Source: Streptomyces chumphonensis
Lineage (GTDB): Bacteria; Actinomycetota; Actinomycetes; Streptomycetales; Streptomycetaceae
NCBI RefSeq assembly: GCF_014779715.1
Contig: NZ_JACXYU010000001.1
Span: 496,001-560,000, forward strand
Reading direction: 5' to 3'
Length of the DNA: 64,000 bases
Shown here: positions 44,200 through 52,231 of the stretch, one piece after another
How the letters are laid out: each line of letters begins with the position of its first letter
Position numbering within the stretch: the first letter of the stretch is position 1
Notes under the pieces: generated by a model
What the model was told of the DNA's origin: nothing
The model's database searches: none
Seen by the model: the letters and a program-made list of their open reading frames with translations, nothing else
Program-made: the position numbers and the translations under genes

Positions 44200-44582
44200 G
44201 CGAGCACCCCCTTCTCGCGGGCGTCCTCCTGGTGGGCGACGTACGCCTGCCGGTCCATGTCGGTGATGTGGACGGAGAGGTCCAGACGGCGGCCCGCGGC
44301 GGGGCCGATCCGCCGACGGGCCAGGTCCATGACCGAGCGGGCCAGCTCCGTCTTCGCCTCCTGGGTACGGCCGGACAGGACGGCGACCTCAATGTGGACC
44401 ATGTCGACCTCCCCGTCCCCGTCGGCGATGACGCACTCCTCGATGCGGCGGAAGCGCGTCTTGCAGGCGGCGACCGAAGCGCCGATGGCGCCCTCGGTGA
44501 CGGCGTGCAGCTCCTTGCCGAACGCGGCGCGGTCGAAGGCGGCGGCGAGCGGCGCCGCGTAGTCGACGGTGATCTGCGGCAC
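44196..44582 (-). CDS. 5-carboxymethyl-2-hydroxymuconate isomerase-like tautomerase
   Basis: A 128-residue tautomerase-superfamily protein starting MPQITVDYA, so Pro2 becomes the N-terminal catalytic proline. FGKELHAVTEGAIGASVAACKTRF and VHIEVAVLSGRTQEAKTEL match the CHMI family (HpcD-like). In aromatic degradation this enzyme isomerises a homoprotocatechuate ring-cleavage product. No other genes of that pathway are nearby, so its role here is open. It is divergent from glnII. Confidence 0.8.
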   Translation of the reverse strand: MPQITVDYAAPLAAAFDRAAFGKELHAVTEGAIGASVAACKTRFRRIEECVIADGDGEVDMVHIEVAVLSGRTQEAKTELARSVMDLARRRIGPAAGRRLDLSVHITDMDRQAYVAHQEDAREKGVLA

Positions 44583-44680
44583 GGTGGAGACCTCCCATGG
44601 GATGCGCGGTACAGGCCCAGACTACGGGGGCGTCCCCCCTCCGGACCTCCAGTCCCGCTCGTGGTGTCCCGGAGAGCGAT

Positions 44681-44718
44681 GTCACCGCCGTTTAACGGCC
44701 GGGCAACTGCCGGGAAAC
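44681..44718 (+). promoter_or_regulatory. GlnR binding region upstream of glnII
   Basis: GTCAC-n6-TTAAC-n6-GCAAC-n6-GAAAC has the four-box, six-base-spacer GlnR pattern; the second and third boxes deviate from consensus. It lies 62-100 bases before the glnII start. Confidence 0.8.
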
Positions 44719-44780
44719 CGCCCGCGCCGACAGTGACGGCAGCGCGACATCCGCACCGAGCTGCCGAAGGACACCGCCAC

Positions 44781-45800
44781 GTGAGCTACAAGGCCGAGTA
44801 CATCTGGATCGACGGCACCGAGCCGACCGCCAAGCTGCGGTCCAAGACGAAGATCCTCGCCGACGGCGCCGAGCCGCCCGTGTGGGGCTTCGACGGCTCC
44901 AGCACCGGCCAGGCGGAGGGGCACGCGTCCGATCTCGTGCTCAAGCCCGTCGCCTCCTATCCGGACCCGCTCCGCGGCGGGGCGCACCGGCTCGTGCTGT
45001 GCGAGGTCTTCACGACCGACGACCGGCCGCACGCCTCGAACACCCGGGCCCTGCTGCGCCCGCCGGCCGAGAAGTACGCCGCGCAGGAGCCCGTCTTCGG
45101 CATCGAGCAGGAGTACACCTTCTTCGACGGCGCCCGCCCGCTCGGCTTCCCCGAGGGCGGGTTCCCCGCCCCGCAGGGCGGCTACTACTGCGGGGTCGGC
45201 GCGGACGAGATCTTCGGCCGCGAGATCGTCGAGCGGCACCTCGACAACTGCCTGGCCGCGGGGCTCGGCATCAGCGGCATCAACGCCGAGGTGATGCCGG
45301 GGCAGTGGGAGTTCCAGGTCGGCCCGCTCGCGCCGCTGGAGGTCTCCGACCAGCTGTGGGTCGCCCGCTGGCTGCTGTACCGCACGGCCGAGGAGCACGG
45401 TGTCTCCGCGACGCTCGACCCCAAGCCGGCCAAGGGCGACTGGAACGGCGCCGGCGCGCACACCAACTTCTCCACCCGGGCCATGCGCGAGGGCTACGAC
45501 GCGATCGTCGCCGCCTGCGAGGCCCTGGGCAAGGGCGACAAGCCCGCCGAGCACATCCGACGGTACGGCGCGGGCGTCGAGGCGCGGCTGACCGGTGCCC
45601 ACGAGACGGCCCCCTGGAACGAGTACAGCTACGGCGTCTCCGACCGGGGCGCCTCGGTGCGCATCCCGTGGCAGGTCGAGGTGGACAAGAAGGGCTACAT
45701 CGAGGACCGCCGCCCGAACGCCAACATCGACCCGTACGTCGTCACGCGGCTGCTGGTGGAGACGTGCTGCGCGGAGCTGGAGGCGCTGGACCTCGTCTGA
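44781..45800 (+). CDS. glnII: Glutamine synthetase type II (eukaryotic-like)
   Basis: A 339-residue GSII. Signatures are YIWIDGTEPTAKLRSKTKI, WGFDGSSTGQAEGHASD, FGIEQEYTFF, GINAEVMPGQWEFQVGP, GAGAHTNFST and NANIDPYVVTRLLVETC, all typical of the shorter, non-adenylylated enzyme. It catalyses ATP-dependent amidation of glutamate and backs up GlnA. The GTG start was chosen because the protein begins as in other GSII (MSYKAEYIWIDG); the longer open frame upstream runs through the GlnR box. A T-tailed terminator follows. Confidence 0.96.
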   Translation: MSYKAEYIWIDGTEPTAKLRSKTKILADGAEPPVWGFDGSSTGQAEGHASDLVLKPVASYPDPLRGGAHRLVLCEVFTTDDRPHASNTRALLRPPAEKYAAQEPVFGIEQEYTFFDGARPLGFPEGGFPAPQGGYYCGVGADEIFGREIVERHLDNCLAAGLGISGINAEVMPGQWEFQVGPLAPLEVSDQLWVARWLLYRTAEEHGVSATLDPKPAKGDWNGAGAHTNFSTRAMREGYDAIVAACEALGKGDKPAEHIRRYGAGVEARLTGAHETAPWNEYSYGVSDRGASVRIPWQVEVDKKGYIEDRRPNANIDPYVVTRLLVETCCAELEALDLV

Positions 45801-45892
45801 GCCGCACGCGGCCACGGCCGCGCCGGGGTGCGGCGGTGCGGCGCCGAGCTGGGGAGGGACCCGGCGCCACCGTGCCGTGGTCCGGCATCATG

Positions 45893-45933
45893 GCACGGGC
45901 GGGACGTTTCTCCCCCCGCCCGTGCGGGTTTTT
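45893..45933 (+). terminator. Rho-independent terminator of glnII
   Basis: GCACGGGCGGG and CCCGCCCGTGC form a perfect 11-bp stem with an 11-base loop, followed by GGGTTTTTG. It is the only T-tailed terminator I see in the window. Confidence 0.92.
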
Positions 45934-46015
45934 GTCACCGAGGTCCCGAAGCCGGCCCGACCCCGCCCGGCGGTGGCATCCGTGACCGACGCGGAGTTCG
46001 CTCGTTCAGCTGAAC

Positions 46016-48013
46016 GTGGCTCTGAAGGATGCGACCTCTTCCCCGTCCCCGTCCGCCGGTCCCGTGGATGTCGAGCGGGCCGAGGCGGCGCTCGTCGAGC
46101 ACTACCCGCGGCTGGTGCGCCTCGGCTATCTGCTGCTGCCCCCCGCGCTCGGTCGGCACCGCAGATCGCTGACCGCGCACGCCCTGGCGCAGAGCGCCCT
46201 GCCGCGCGGCAGGGTGGCCAAGGAGAAGCCGCCGCTGCCCGCGCAGCGCGGGTCCGGCCCGGCTTCCGCGTCCGCCGGGGGCGTCGACACCGAGTACGCC
46301 TACCTGCGGATGCGCGTGGTGCGCGGTGCGCTGGCGGCGCCGCGCCCGCCCCGGCTGGGCCGGTGGGAACTGGGCTGGCTGCCCCGGAGGCGTCCCCTGC
46401 TTCCGCAGGTGGCGGGTCTGCGGCTGTTCCCCGGGGCGGGCGGCGCGGACGAGGTGGCGCTCGAACAGGCCCTCTCGGCCGTCAGCGGGCCGGGCCGTGC
46501 GGCCTTCGTGCTGCGGGGTCTGGAAGGGCTCGGCGACGGGGACGTGGTCCGGCTCCTGGACGCGGCGGGGGTCGCCGCGCCCGAGGAGGCGCTGACCGAG
46601 GCGAACGGCGTGCGGGTACCGGCCGGCAGCCGGGACCGTCCGCTGCTGGAGTCCCCCGAGTTCGACGCCTGTTCGCTCCAGGCGCGGCCCACGGACCTGA
46701 TGCGGCGGCGCCAGCACGGCCGGGCGGCCCTCGTGGCGGCCGTGGCGCTCGGGGTGTGCGGCATCCTGCTCGGCGTCCCCGGGGACGGCTGGGGGCGGGA
46801 CGGCGCGGCGGCCCCCCTCTACGCGCGGAACCTCTCGGCGGAGCTCGCGCTGGATCCGGCGAAGCTCACCCGCGTCGAACCCGCCGCCTGGCGGGACGCC
46901 TCCCGCTCCGACCACGCGGTCTGGCCGACCCGGGGCGAGCTGGCCGAGGACCGGGAGCTGCTGCGGCGGGCCCTCGCGGTGTGGGCGCGGCCGGGCGAGG
47001 GGGTGGCGGTGACGGCGACGCCGGGCACGGCCCCAGGCCCGGCGGCCGGCCCCCCGCAGCTGCTCTACGCGGGCGTGGTGGACGGCGCCTCGGTGGTGCT
47101 GCTGCACGACGGACTGCGGGTCGTCCGGTACGCCGAGCCACGGGACGGGACGGAGGGCCCGGTGGCGCTGGACTTCGCCCGCACGGACGCGGCCTCGGAC
47201 GCGTCGGCCGGCGCCGTCCTGCTGACCCGCAGCGACGGCAACGCGCGCTACCTCATGGCCCCCTGGGTGACCGGGCTGGCGGTCACCGACCTGCTCAACC
47301 CGGGCGACACCGGCACCCCCGTCAAGCGCCGCGCCGACGGCGTCACCGAGCCCGTGACCAGCCCTCCGCTGGGGCAGCAGACGTGCACGGCCTGGTCCGC
47401 GCTGCGCGTCTCCTCGGCCGGACGCGAGGACCCGTACCTGGTGACGGACCTCGGCGAGATCACCCCGGCGCACCTCACCTACGGGGAGCCGGGCGCGGCG
47501 CCGAAGGACCCGCTGAGTGCCGACGCGGAGGCGGCGCTCGCCCGCACGGCGTGCCAGCTGTCCTCGGTGGCCACCGCCGGGGTGCGCACGGTCAACACCT
47601 GGGCCTTCGCGACCCAGGAGCTGCCCGAGGACAACGGCACCGGCCGCTGGGTCTGCGCCCGCGCGGAGACCTGGCGCGGCACGGGTTCGCGGGCGTCGGT
47701 GCAGTTCCTGCCGCCCGCCGACGACCCGGCCACGCCCGGCGCCGTGACGGTGCGGGTCGAGGACCGTCCGGCGTGCGGCCCCCGCGAGCCGCGGGTGCTC
47801 AGCGGCGTGCTGTGGAAGGCCGCGGGCGGCACCTGGTACCTGCTGGCGGCGGGCAGCTCCGAGGTCACCTCGATCACGGCCTCGGGGGACGTCGAGGCCA
47901 GCGCCGAGGGCCGGCTGCTGGCCGCCGAGGCCACGCAGGGCGCCAAGGCGGACGTCACCGCGTCGCTGGAGGGCGGCGGAGAACTCAAGCCCCTGGCCGG
48001 TGAGGCGCCCTGA
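46016..48013 (+). CDS. Membrane-anchored protein with degenerate sigma-factor-like N terminus
   Basis: A 665-residue protein. Residues about 18-60 (RAEAALVEHYPRLVRLGYLLL) resemble ECF sigma region 2. Residues about 150-185 (LSAVSGPGRAAFVLRGLEGL and GDVVRLLDAAGV) resemble region 4. A single transmembrane helix (ALVAAVALGVCGILLGV, about 236-254) follows, with a 400-residue presumed extracytoplasmic part containing TCTAWSALRVSS and a few cysteines. It seems conserved beside glnII in Streptomyces, with no known function. The GTG start lacks an obvious ribosome site. The sigma resemblance is weak and could be structural only. Confidence 0.7.
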   Translation: MALKDATSSPSPSAGPVDVERAEAALVEHYPRLVRLGYLLLPPALGRHRRSLTAHALAQSALPRGRVAKEKPPLPAQRGSGPASASAGGVDTEYAYLRMRVVRGALAAPRPPRLGRWELGWLPRRRPLLPQVAGLRLFPGAGGADEVALEQALSAVSGPGRAAFVLRGLEGLGDGDVVRLLDAAGVAAPEEALTEANGVRVPAGSRDRPLLESPEFDACSLQARPTDLMRRRQHGRAALVAAVALGVCGILLGVPGDGWGRDGAAAPLYARNLSAELALDPAKLTRVEPAAWRDASRSDHAVWPTRGELAEDRELLRRALAVWARPGEGVAVTATPGTAPGPAAGPPQLLYAGVVDGASVVLLHDGLRVVRYAEPRDGTEGPVALDFARTDAASDASAGAVLLTRSDGNARYLMAPWVTGLAVTDLLNPGDTGTPVKRRADGVTEPVTSPPLGQQTCTAWSALRVSSAGREDPYLVTDLGEITPAHLTYGEPGAAPKDPLSADAEAALARTACQLSSVATAGVRTVNTWAFATQELPEDNGTGRWVCARAETWRGTGSRASVQFLPPADDPATPGAVTVRVEDRPACGPREPRVLSGVLWKAAGGTWYLLAAGSSEVTSITASGDVEASAEGRLLAAEATQGAKADVTASLEGGGELKPLAGEAP

Positions 48014-48198
48014 CGCCGCCACCCGCCGCACCCACCCGGCCGTAGGGCCGCCCGGACGCCCGTCGCCCCTCCCCGCGACGGGCGTCCGACACGTCCCCCA
48101 CGTCCGCCACCTCCGGCGGCTCCGGGACGCAGCACGGCGTGCGGCGCGGACGAGCCCGTCCGGCCGTGGGCGTCCGACGCTCGGCACACCGGCGCGGA

Positions 48199-48729
48199 TC
48201 AGTCCTCCTCCCCCTCCGGCGGCTCCGGTTCCCGCACGTACCAGAGATCGAGGACGTAGCTCTCCACCACCGGACAGTCCGCCCATGCCCGGCCGATACG
48301 GTCCGGGGACCAGTGCTCCGCGGCTCCTTGCGCGAGGCACCGGTTGTAGTGGTCGGCCGTGGCACGCCGCCCGGTCCACGAGGCGTGGCCCTCGTACACG
48401 CCGGGACGCGGGAGCCTCATGCCACCGGCCGGTCCGAGGGTGAACCGGTTGACGACGAGTTCACCGGTCGCGGACTCCAGGGTCACCGGGGTGCTGCCTT
48501 CACACGCGGCCGGGCTCGGCCGGGGACCGTCCCAGAGCCGGACGGTGACGCGGACCGGGATGTCGGGCTGGAGGCTGCGGAGGTAGAGGTGGTACCCGTT
48601 TCCGGCGACCACCCGGCTCCGGGAGAGTTTCAGCGCCTCGTCGTCACCGAGGAAGGCGTCGGCGTCGTACACCTCGATGACACCCCGGTCGGGACGCGCA
48701 CGCACCGTGTACTCGCTGACCAGCCGCAT
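48199..48729 (-). CDS. Hypothetical protein
   Basis: A 176-residue protein of mainly beta-rich composition. It begins MRLVSEYTVRARPDRGVIEV, and RVTVRLWDGPR and MRLPRPGVYEGHASWTGRR suggest a jelly-roll or sandwich fold. I do not recognise the family. AGGAGGCACGGC directly before the ATG fixes the start, although the frame is open further upstream. No signal peptide is present. It is divergent from the nitroreductase gene. Confidence 0.65.
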   Translation of the reverse strand: MRLVSEYTVRARPDRGVIEVYDADAFLGDDEALKLSRSRVVAGNGYHLYLRSLQPDIPVRVTVRLWDGPRPSPAACEGSTPVTLESATGELVVNRFTLGPAGGMRLPRPGVYEGHASWTGRRATADHYNRCLAQGAAEHWSPDRIGRAWADCPVVESYVLDLWYVREPEPPEGEED

Positions 48730-48925
48730 GCCGTGCCTCCTGTGGACGGACGACGTGATCTCCCGGAGAGGACTTGCGCAGCCTAGTGGCCGGCGCCGTC
48801 GGGGAGGGTCGCGGGGAGGAGAAACGTTGCGCCTCACGCGGGTCCATCGCGTCTCGACCAGGGCACCATCCGGCCTGCCCAGGATGGCGGTGCTTTGTCT
48901 CGACGTGAAAGGTGCGCCGCTCCCC

Positions 48926-49576
48926 ATGAACGCTCCGGTTCCCCCCTCGGTCTCCGATGCCATCCGGGCCCGCCGTAGCTTGCGTCACTACTCCTCCCGG
49001 CCCGTCCCGCCGGAGCAGTTGGGCGAGTTGCTCGACCTCGCGCTGGAGGCGCCGTCGAGCTGGAACTACCAGAGCCGGTCCATCGTCGTGGTCTCCGATC
49101 CGCAGGTGCGGGACGGGCTCGTCGCGGCGACCGGCGGGCAGCCGCAGCCGAGGGAGGCGCCGGTCACCCTGGTGTTCGTCGCCGAGAGCGCGGCCTGGGA
49201 GGGCGATCTCGACGACATCTACGCGCAGGCGCGCGAGCGCGGGGCCTGGAACGAGGCGTTCATCGCCTCGTTCCAGGAGGGCGGGCAGGCGTTCCAGCGG
49301 GATCTGGCCGAGCGCGGGCTGCTGCGGGAGTACGCGGTCAAGGACGCCATGATCGCCGCGTCGTTCTTCATGCTCGCCGCCGCCGAGGCCGGTCTGGGCA
49401 CCTCGCCGATGAACGGCTGGGACGAGCAGGAGGTCAAGAAGGTCATCGGCGTCGACGACCGGGACGACCTGGCCGTCGCCCTGGTGCTGGCGGTGGGCCA
49501 CCCGGCCGAGGAACGGGTCCACCCCGGGCGCCGGCCACGGGAGCGGAAGGTCTTCCACGACCGCTACGGCGGATGA
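48926..49576 (+). CDS. Nitroreductase-family flavoprotein
   Basis: A 216-residue nitroreductase. The FMN-binding opening is DAIRARRSLRHYSSRPVPPE, APSSWNYQSRSIVVV is the second FMN contact, and AASFFMLAAAEAGLGTSPMNG is the dimer helix with the GLGT/S loop. The AVGHPAEE segment carries the C-terminal FMN-phosphate region. Electron acceptors vary within the family. An in-frame ATG 42 bases upstream is an alternative start. It lies directly upstream of the C-nucleoside-type operon on the same strand, separated by about 170 bases, so a link is possible but unproven. Confidence 0.82.
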   Translation: MNAPVPPSVSDAIRARRSLRHYSSRPVPPEQLGELLDLALEAPSSWNYQSRSIVVVSDPQVRDGLVAATGGQPQPREAPVTLVFVAESAAWEGDLDDIYAQARERGAWNEAFIASFQEGGQAFQRDLAERGLLREYAVKDAMIAASFFMLAAAEAGLGTSPMNGWDEQEVKKVIGVDDRDDLAVALVLAVGHPAEERVHPGRRPRERKVFHDRYGG

Positions 49577-49749
49577 GCGCCGACGGCAACCACCCCACCG
49601 ACCGCGGTCCACGGCGCACACGGCCCCACACGTCCCCGCTGCGATCCGCGAGCCGTCAGGGCTCCCACGGGCCCCGACGTACCACCGGACGAAGAACCAC
49701 CCGAACCCCGGAAGATCCGCAAGTATCGGATGAGAGAGGCGTGTTGTCC

Positions 49750-50424
49750 GTGAAAAACCTGGTGCAAGTAGCAGGCGTCATCGATGCTGCCGAGGCGGCC
49801 ATGCTGGTCGAGGAGAAGACGGACTGGCTGGGCTTCCCGCTGCGGCTGCCGTCCGGCAAGGACGACATATCCGAGGCCGCCGCCACCGACATCATCTCCG
49901 GCCTGCGGCCCCCGCACGCCGGCGTGCTGATCAGCTACCTGACGAAGGCGGACGAGGTCGCCGCCTTCTGCTCCGAACTCGGCGTCAAGGCGGTGCAGTT
50001 GCACGGAGACGTGGAGACGGCGGAGCTGCGGGCGCTGAAGGCGGCCCGGCCCGACCTGTACGTGCTCAAGAGCCTGGTGGTCAAGGAGGACAACGCCGAC
50101 GAGCTGCTGAAGCTCGTGGACGAGGTCGCCGACTGTGTCGACATGTTCATCACCGACACCTTCAACCCGGCCACCGGCGCCAAGGGCGCGACCGGGCTGA
50201 CGCACGACTGGTCGGTCAGTGCCGAGCTGGTACGCCGCTCCCCCAAGCCGCTGATGATGGCCGGCGGCCTGAACCCGGACAACGTGGCGGAGGCGATCCG
50301 CCAGGTGCGGCCGGCCGCCGTGGACGCGCACACCGGGCTGGAGGGCGCGGACGGCCGCAAGGACCGCGCCAAGGTGCGGCGGTTCGTCAGCGAGTCGCGC
50401 CGCGCCTTCGCCGAGCTCGACTGA
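49750..50424 (+). CDS. Phosphoribosylanthranilate isomerase-like barrel lacking the catalytic cysteine
   Basis: A 224-residue TIM-barrel of the TrpF family. VKAVQLHGDVETAEL, ITDTFNPATGAKGATGLTHDW and LMMAGGLNPDNVAEAI are TrpF segments, the last two binding phosphate, and the aspartate of the second is present. The family's opening KICG, which holds the general-base cysteine, is VQVAG here, so normal PRAI Amadori chemistry is unlikely. Start choice is difficult: GAGAGAGG lies ten bases before this GTG and closer to an upstream TTG and GTG. As the first gene of the operon it may bind a phosphoribosylated intermediate. Confidence 0.8.
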   Translation: MKNLVQVAGVIDAAEAAMLVEEKTDWLGFPLRLPSGKDDISEAAATDIISGLRPPHAGVLISYLTKADEVAAFCSELGVKAVQLHGDVETAELRALKAARPDLYVLKSLVVKEDNADELLKLVDEVADCVDMFITDTFNPATGAKGATGLTHDWSVSAELVRRSPKPLMMAGGLNPDNVAEAIRQVRPAAVDAHTGLEGADGRKDRAKVRRFVSESRRAFAELD

Positions 50425-50510
50425 CGCCCCCGGGCTCCGGGGCGCAGGCCGGCTCGGCCGCGCCCCGGCCCCCGTACCGACGATCGTCACACCTCGGGGA
50501 GGGACCGATC

Positions 50511-51173
50511 ATGACGACGCACGCCAACGTTCACCTACTGCCCCAGACCGACCAGCTCCGCGCCCTGCACACGGTCATCCGGGACCGCGAGGCGCGCCGC
50601 GAGGACTTCGTCTTCCATGCGCGCCGCATCATCCGGATGCTCGTGGAGTCGGCCCTGGACCTGCTGCCCTTCGAGGAGCACGACGTCACCACCCCGGTGG
50701 GCGAGACGTACCGCGGACTGCGGTGCGCCGCGAAGCTCTGCGCGGTGCCGGTCATCCGGGCCGGGGAGAGCATGGAGGCGGAGGTGCGCGACGTCCTGCC
50801 GGGCGTCCGCATCGGCAAGGTGCTGATCCAGCGGGACAAGCAGACCAAGCTGCCGCACCTGTACTACTCCCACCTGCCCGACGACATCGCCGAGCGGCAC
50901 GTGCTGCTGCTGGAGCCGATGCTGGCCACCGGCGGCTCGGCGCTCGCGGCGATCGACGTCCTGACGAAGGCGGGCGTGCGGGAGGAGAACATCGTCTTCG
51001 TCAACTTCCTCACCTCGCCGGAGGGGCTGGAGAGGGTCATGGAGGCCCATCCCCGGCTGCGGCTGGTGACGTCCTCGGTCGAGGAGCGGCTCAACGAGCA
51101 CGCCTTCATGATCCCGGGCATCGGTGACTTCGGCGACCGCTACTTCGGCACCGTCGACTCGGGTGCGCGATGA
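50511..51173 (+). CDS. Uracil phosphoribosyltransferase-like protein
   Basis: A 220-residue PRTase similar to Upp. The PRPP loop is LLLEPMLATGGSALAAID (about 132-149). The C-terminal uracil-contact region is IPGIGDFGDRYFGT (about 200-213), very close to PGLGDAGDRxFGT of Upp. RAGESMEAEV and LIQRDKQTKLPHLYYSHLP correspond to the core RAG and RDxxT segments. GGGGAGGGACCG precedes the ATG. The stop overlaps the exporter start. As a second Upp paralogue inside a biosynthetic operon, it might ribosylate a pathway heterocycle or protect the host by salvage. Confidence 0.82.
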   Translation: MTTHANVHLLPQTDQLRALHTVIRDREARREDFVFHARRIIRMLVESALDLLPFEEHDVTTPVGETYRGLRCAAKLCAVPVIRAGESMEAEVRDVLPGVRIGKVLIQRDKQTKLPHLYYSHLPDDIAERHVLLLEPMLATGGSALAAIDVLTKAGVREENIVFVNFLTSPEGLERVMEAHPRLRLVTSSVEERLNEHAFMIPGIGDFGDRYFGTVDSGAR

Positions 51174-52231
51174 GCGGTCACCGCGTCATCGGGGACTCCG
51201 CGCTGACCGCGCTGGCTCCGGCCGTGTGGGGCAGCACGTACCTGGTGACGACGGAGCTGCTGCCGCCCGACCGGCCGCTGCTGGCGGCGATGATCCGGGC
51301 GCTGCCCGCCGGGCTGGTGCTGGTGGCCTTCGGGCGCACGCTGCCGCGCGGGGCGTGGTGGTGGCGGGCGCTGGTCCTCGGCGTGCTGAACATCGGCGCG
51401 TTCTTCTACCTGCTGTTCGTCGCCGCGTACCACCTGCCGGGCGGGGTGGCCGCGCTGGTGATGTCCGTGCAGCCCATGATCGTGCTGCTGCTCGGCGTCG
51501 GCCTGTTGCGGCAGCGGATCAGGGCGGTCCAGGTCGCCTCGTGCGCGCTGGGCGCCCTCGGTGTGGCGCTGCTGGTGCTCCAGCCACAGGCGGCGCTGGA
51601 CGCCGTCGGCGTCGCGGCCGGGCTGGGCGGCGCGCTGTGCATGGCGGCGGGCATCGTGTTCACCAAACGCTGGGGCCGGCCCGAGGGCGTCGGTCTGCTG
51701 ACGTTCACCGGGTGGCAGCTGACGTTCGGCGGTCTCGTGCTGCTGCCCGTGGCGCTGCTGGCCGAGGGGCTGCCCTCCGAGGTCACGGGCGAGAACGTCA
51801 CCGGCTTCCTGTACCTGAGCGTCATCGGCGCCCTGATCGCCTACGCGGTCTGGTTCCGCGGCATCGAGCGGCTGCCGGCCCTGGCCGTCTCCTTCCTCGC
51901 CTTCGCCAGTCCGCTCGCGGCGACGGTCCTCGGCTACGTCTTCCTCGGCGAGTCCCTGTCGGCGGCCCAGCTCGCCGGTGCGGCGGCCGTCGTCGCGGCC
52001 GTGGTCATGGCGCAGCCGAGGCCGTCCCGCCGGGGCGGCACCCGGGCGGGCGGGACACCCCCGCCCGCGCCGCAGGAGGCGCCCGCGGACGCGCCCCGGG
52101 AGGCGCCTGCGGACGGGCCGCAGGACGCCTCGGGTGAGGCGACGCGGCCGTCCGTCACCCCGCACCACCGTCCATCAGCCGATCAGGGGGATCTCCGTGG
52201 AGACAGAAAACTACGCACGCATTCTCTGTAG
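51170..52231 (+). CDS. EamA/DMT-family transporter, probable product exporter
   Basis: A 353-residue drug/metabolite transporter with ten hydrophobic helices in two EamA halves (WGSTYLVTTELLPPDRPL in the first; GGALCMAAGIVFTKRWGRP and ALIAYAVWFRGIERLPA in the second). The last 50 residues are an Ala/Pro-rich hydrophilic tail. The ATG overlaps the preceding stop, and the 3' end overlaps the NRPS start by 35 bases. Export of the nucleoside or pigment made by the operon is the likely role. Confidence 0.85.
   Translation: MSGHRVIGDSALTALAPAVWGSTYLVTTELLPPDRPLLAAMIRALPAGLVLVAFGRTLPRGAWWWRALVLGVLNIGAFFYLLFVAAYHLPGGVAALVMSVQPMIVLLLGVGLLRQRIRAVQVASCALGALGVALLVLQPQAALDAVGVAAGLGGALCMAAGIVFTKRWGRPEGVGLLTFTGWQLTFGGLVLLPVALLAEGLPSEVTGENVTGFLYLSVIGALIAYAVWFRGIERLPALAVSFLAFASPLAATVLGYVFLGESLSAAQLAGAAAVVAAVVMAQPRPSRRGGTRAGGTPPPAPQEAPADAPREAPADGPQDASGEATRPSVTPHHRPSADQGDLRGDRKLRTHSL

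Noticed and set aside
49573-49749. N-terminal extension of the PRAI-like protein
   Set aside because: The added residues are Arg/Thr/Pro-rich with no barrel sequence; the ribosome site lies at 49732-49739.
51978-52196. Longer NRPS start adding 73 Arg/Pro-rich residues
   Set aside because: It overlaps the exporter gene deeply. The GTG with AGGGGG six bases upstream gives a protein of the BpsA length that begins with normal adenylation-domain sequence.
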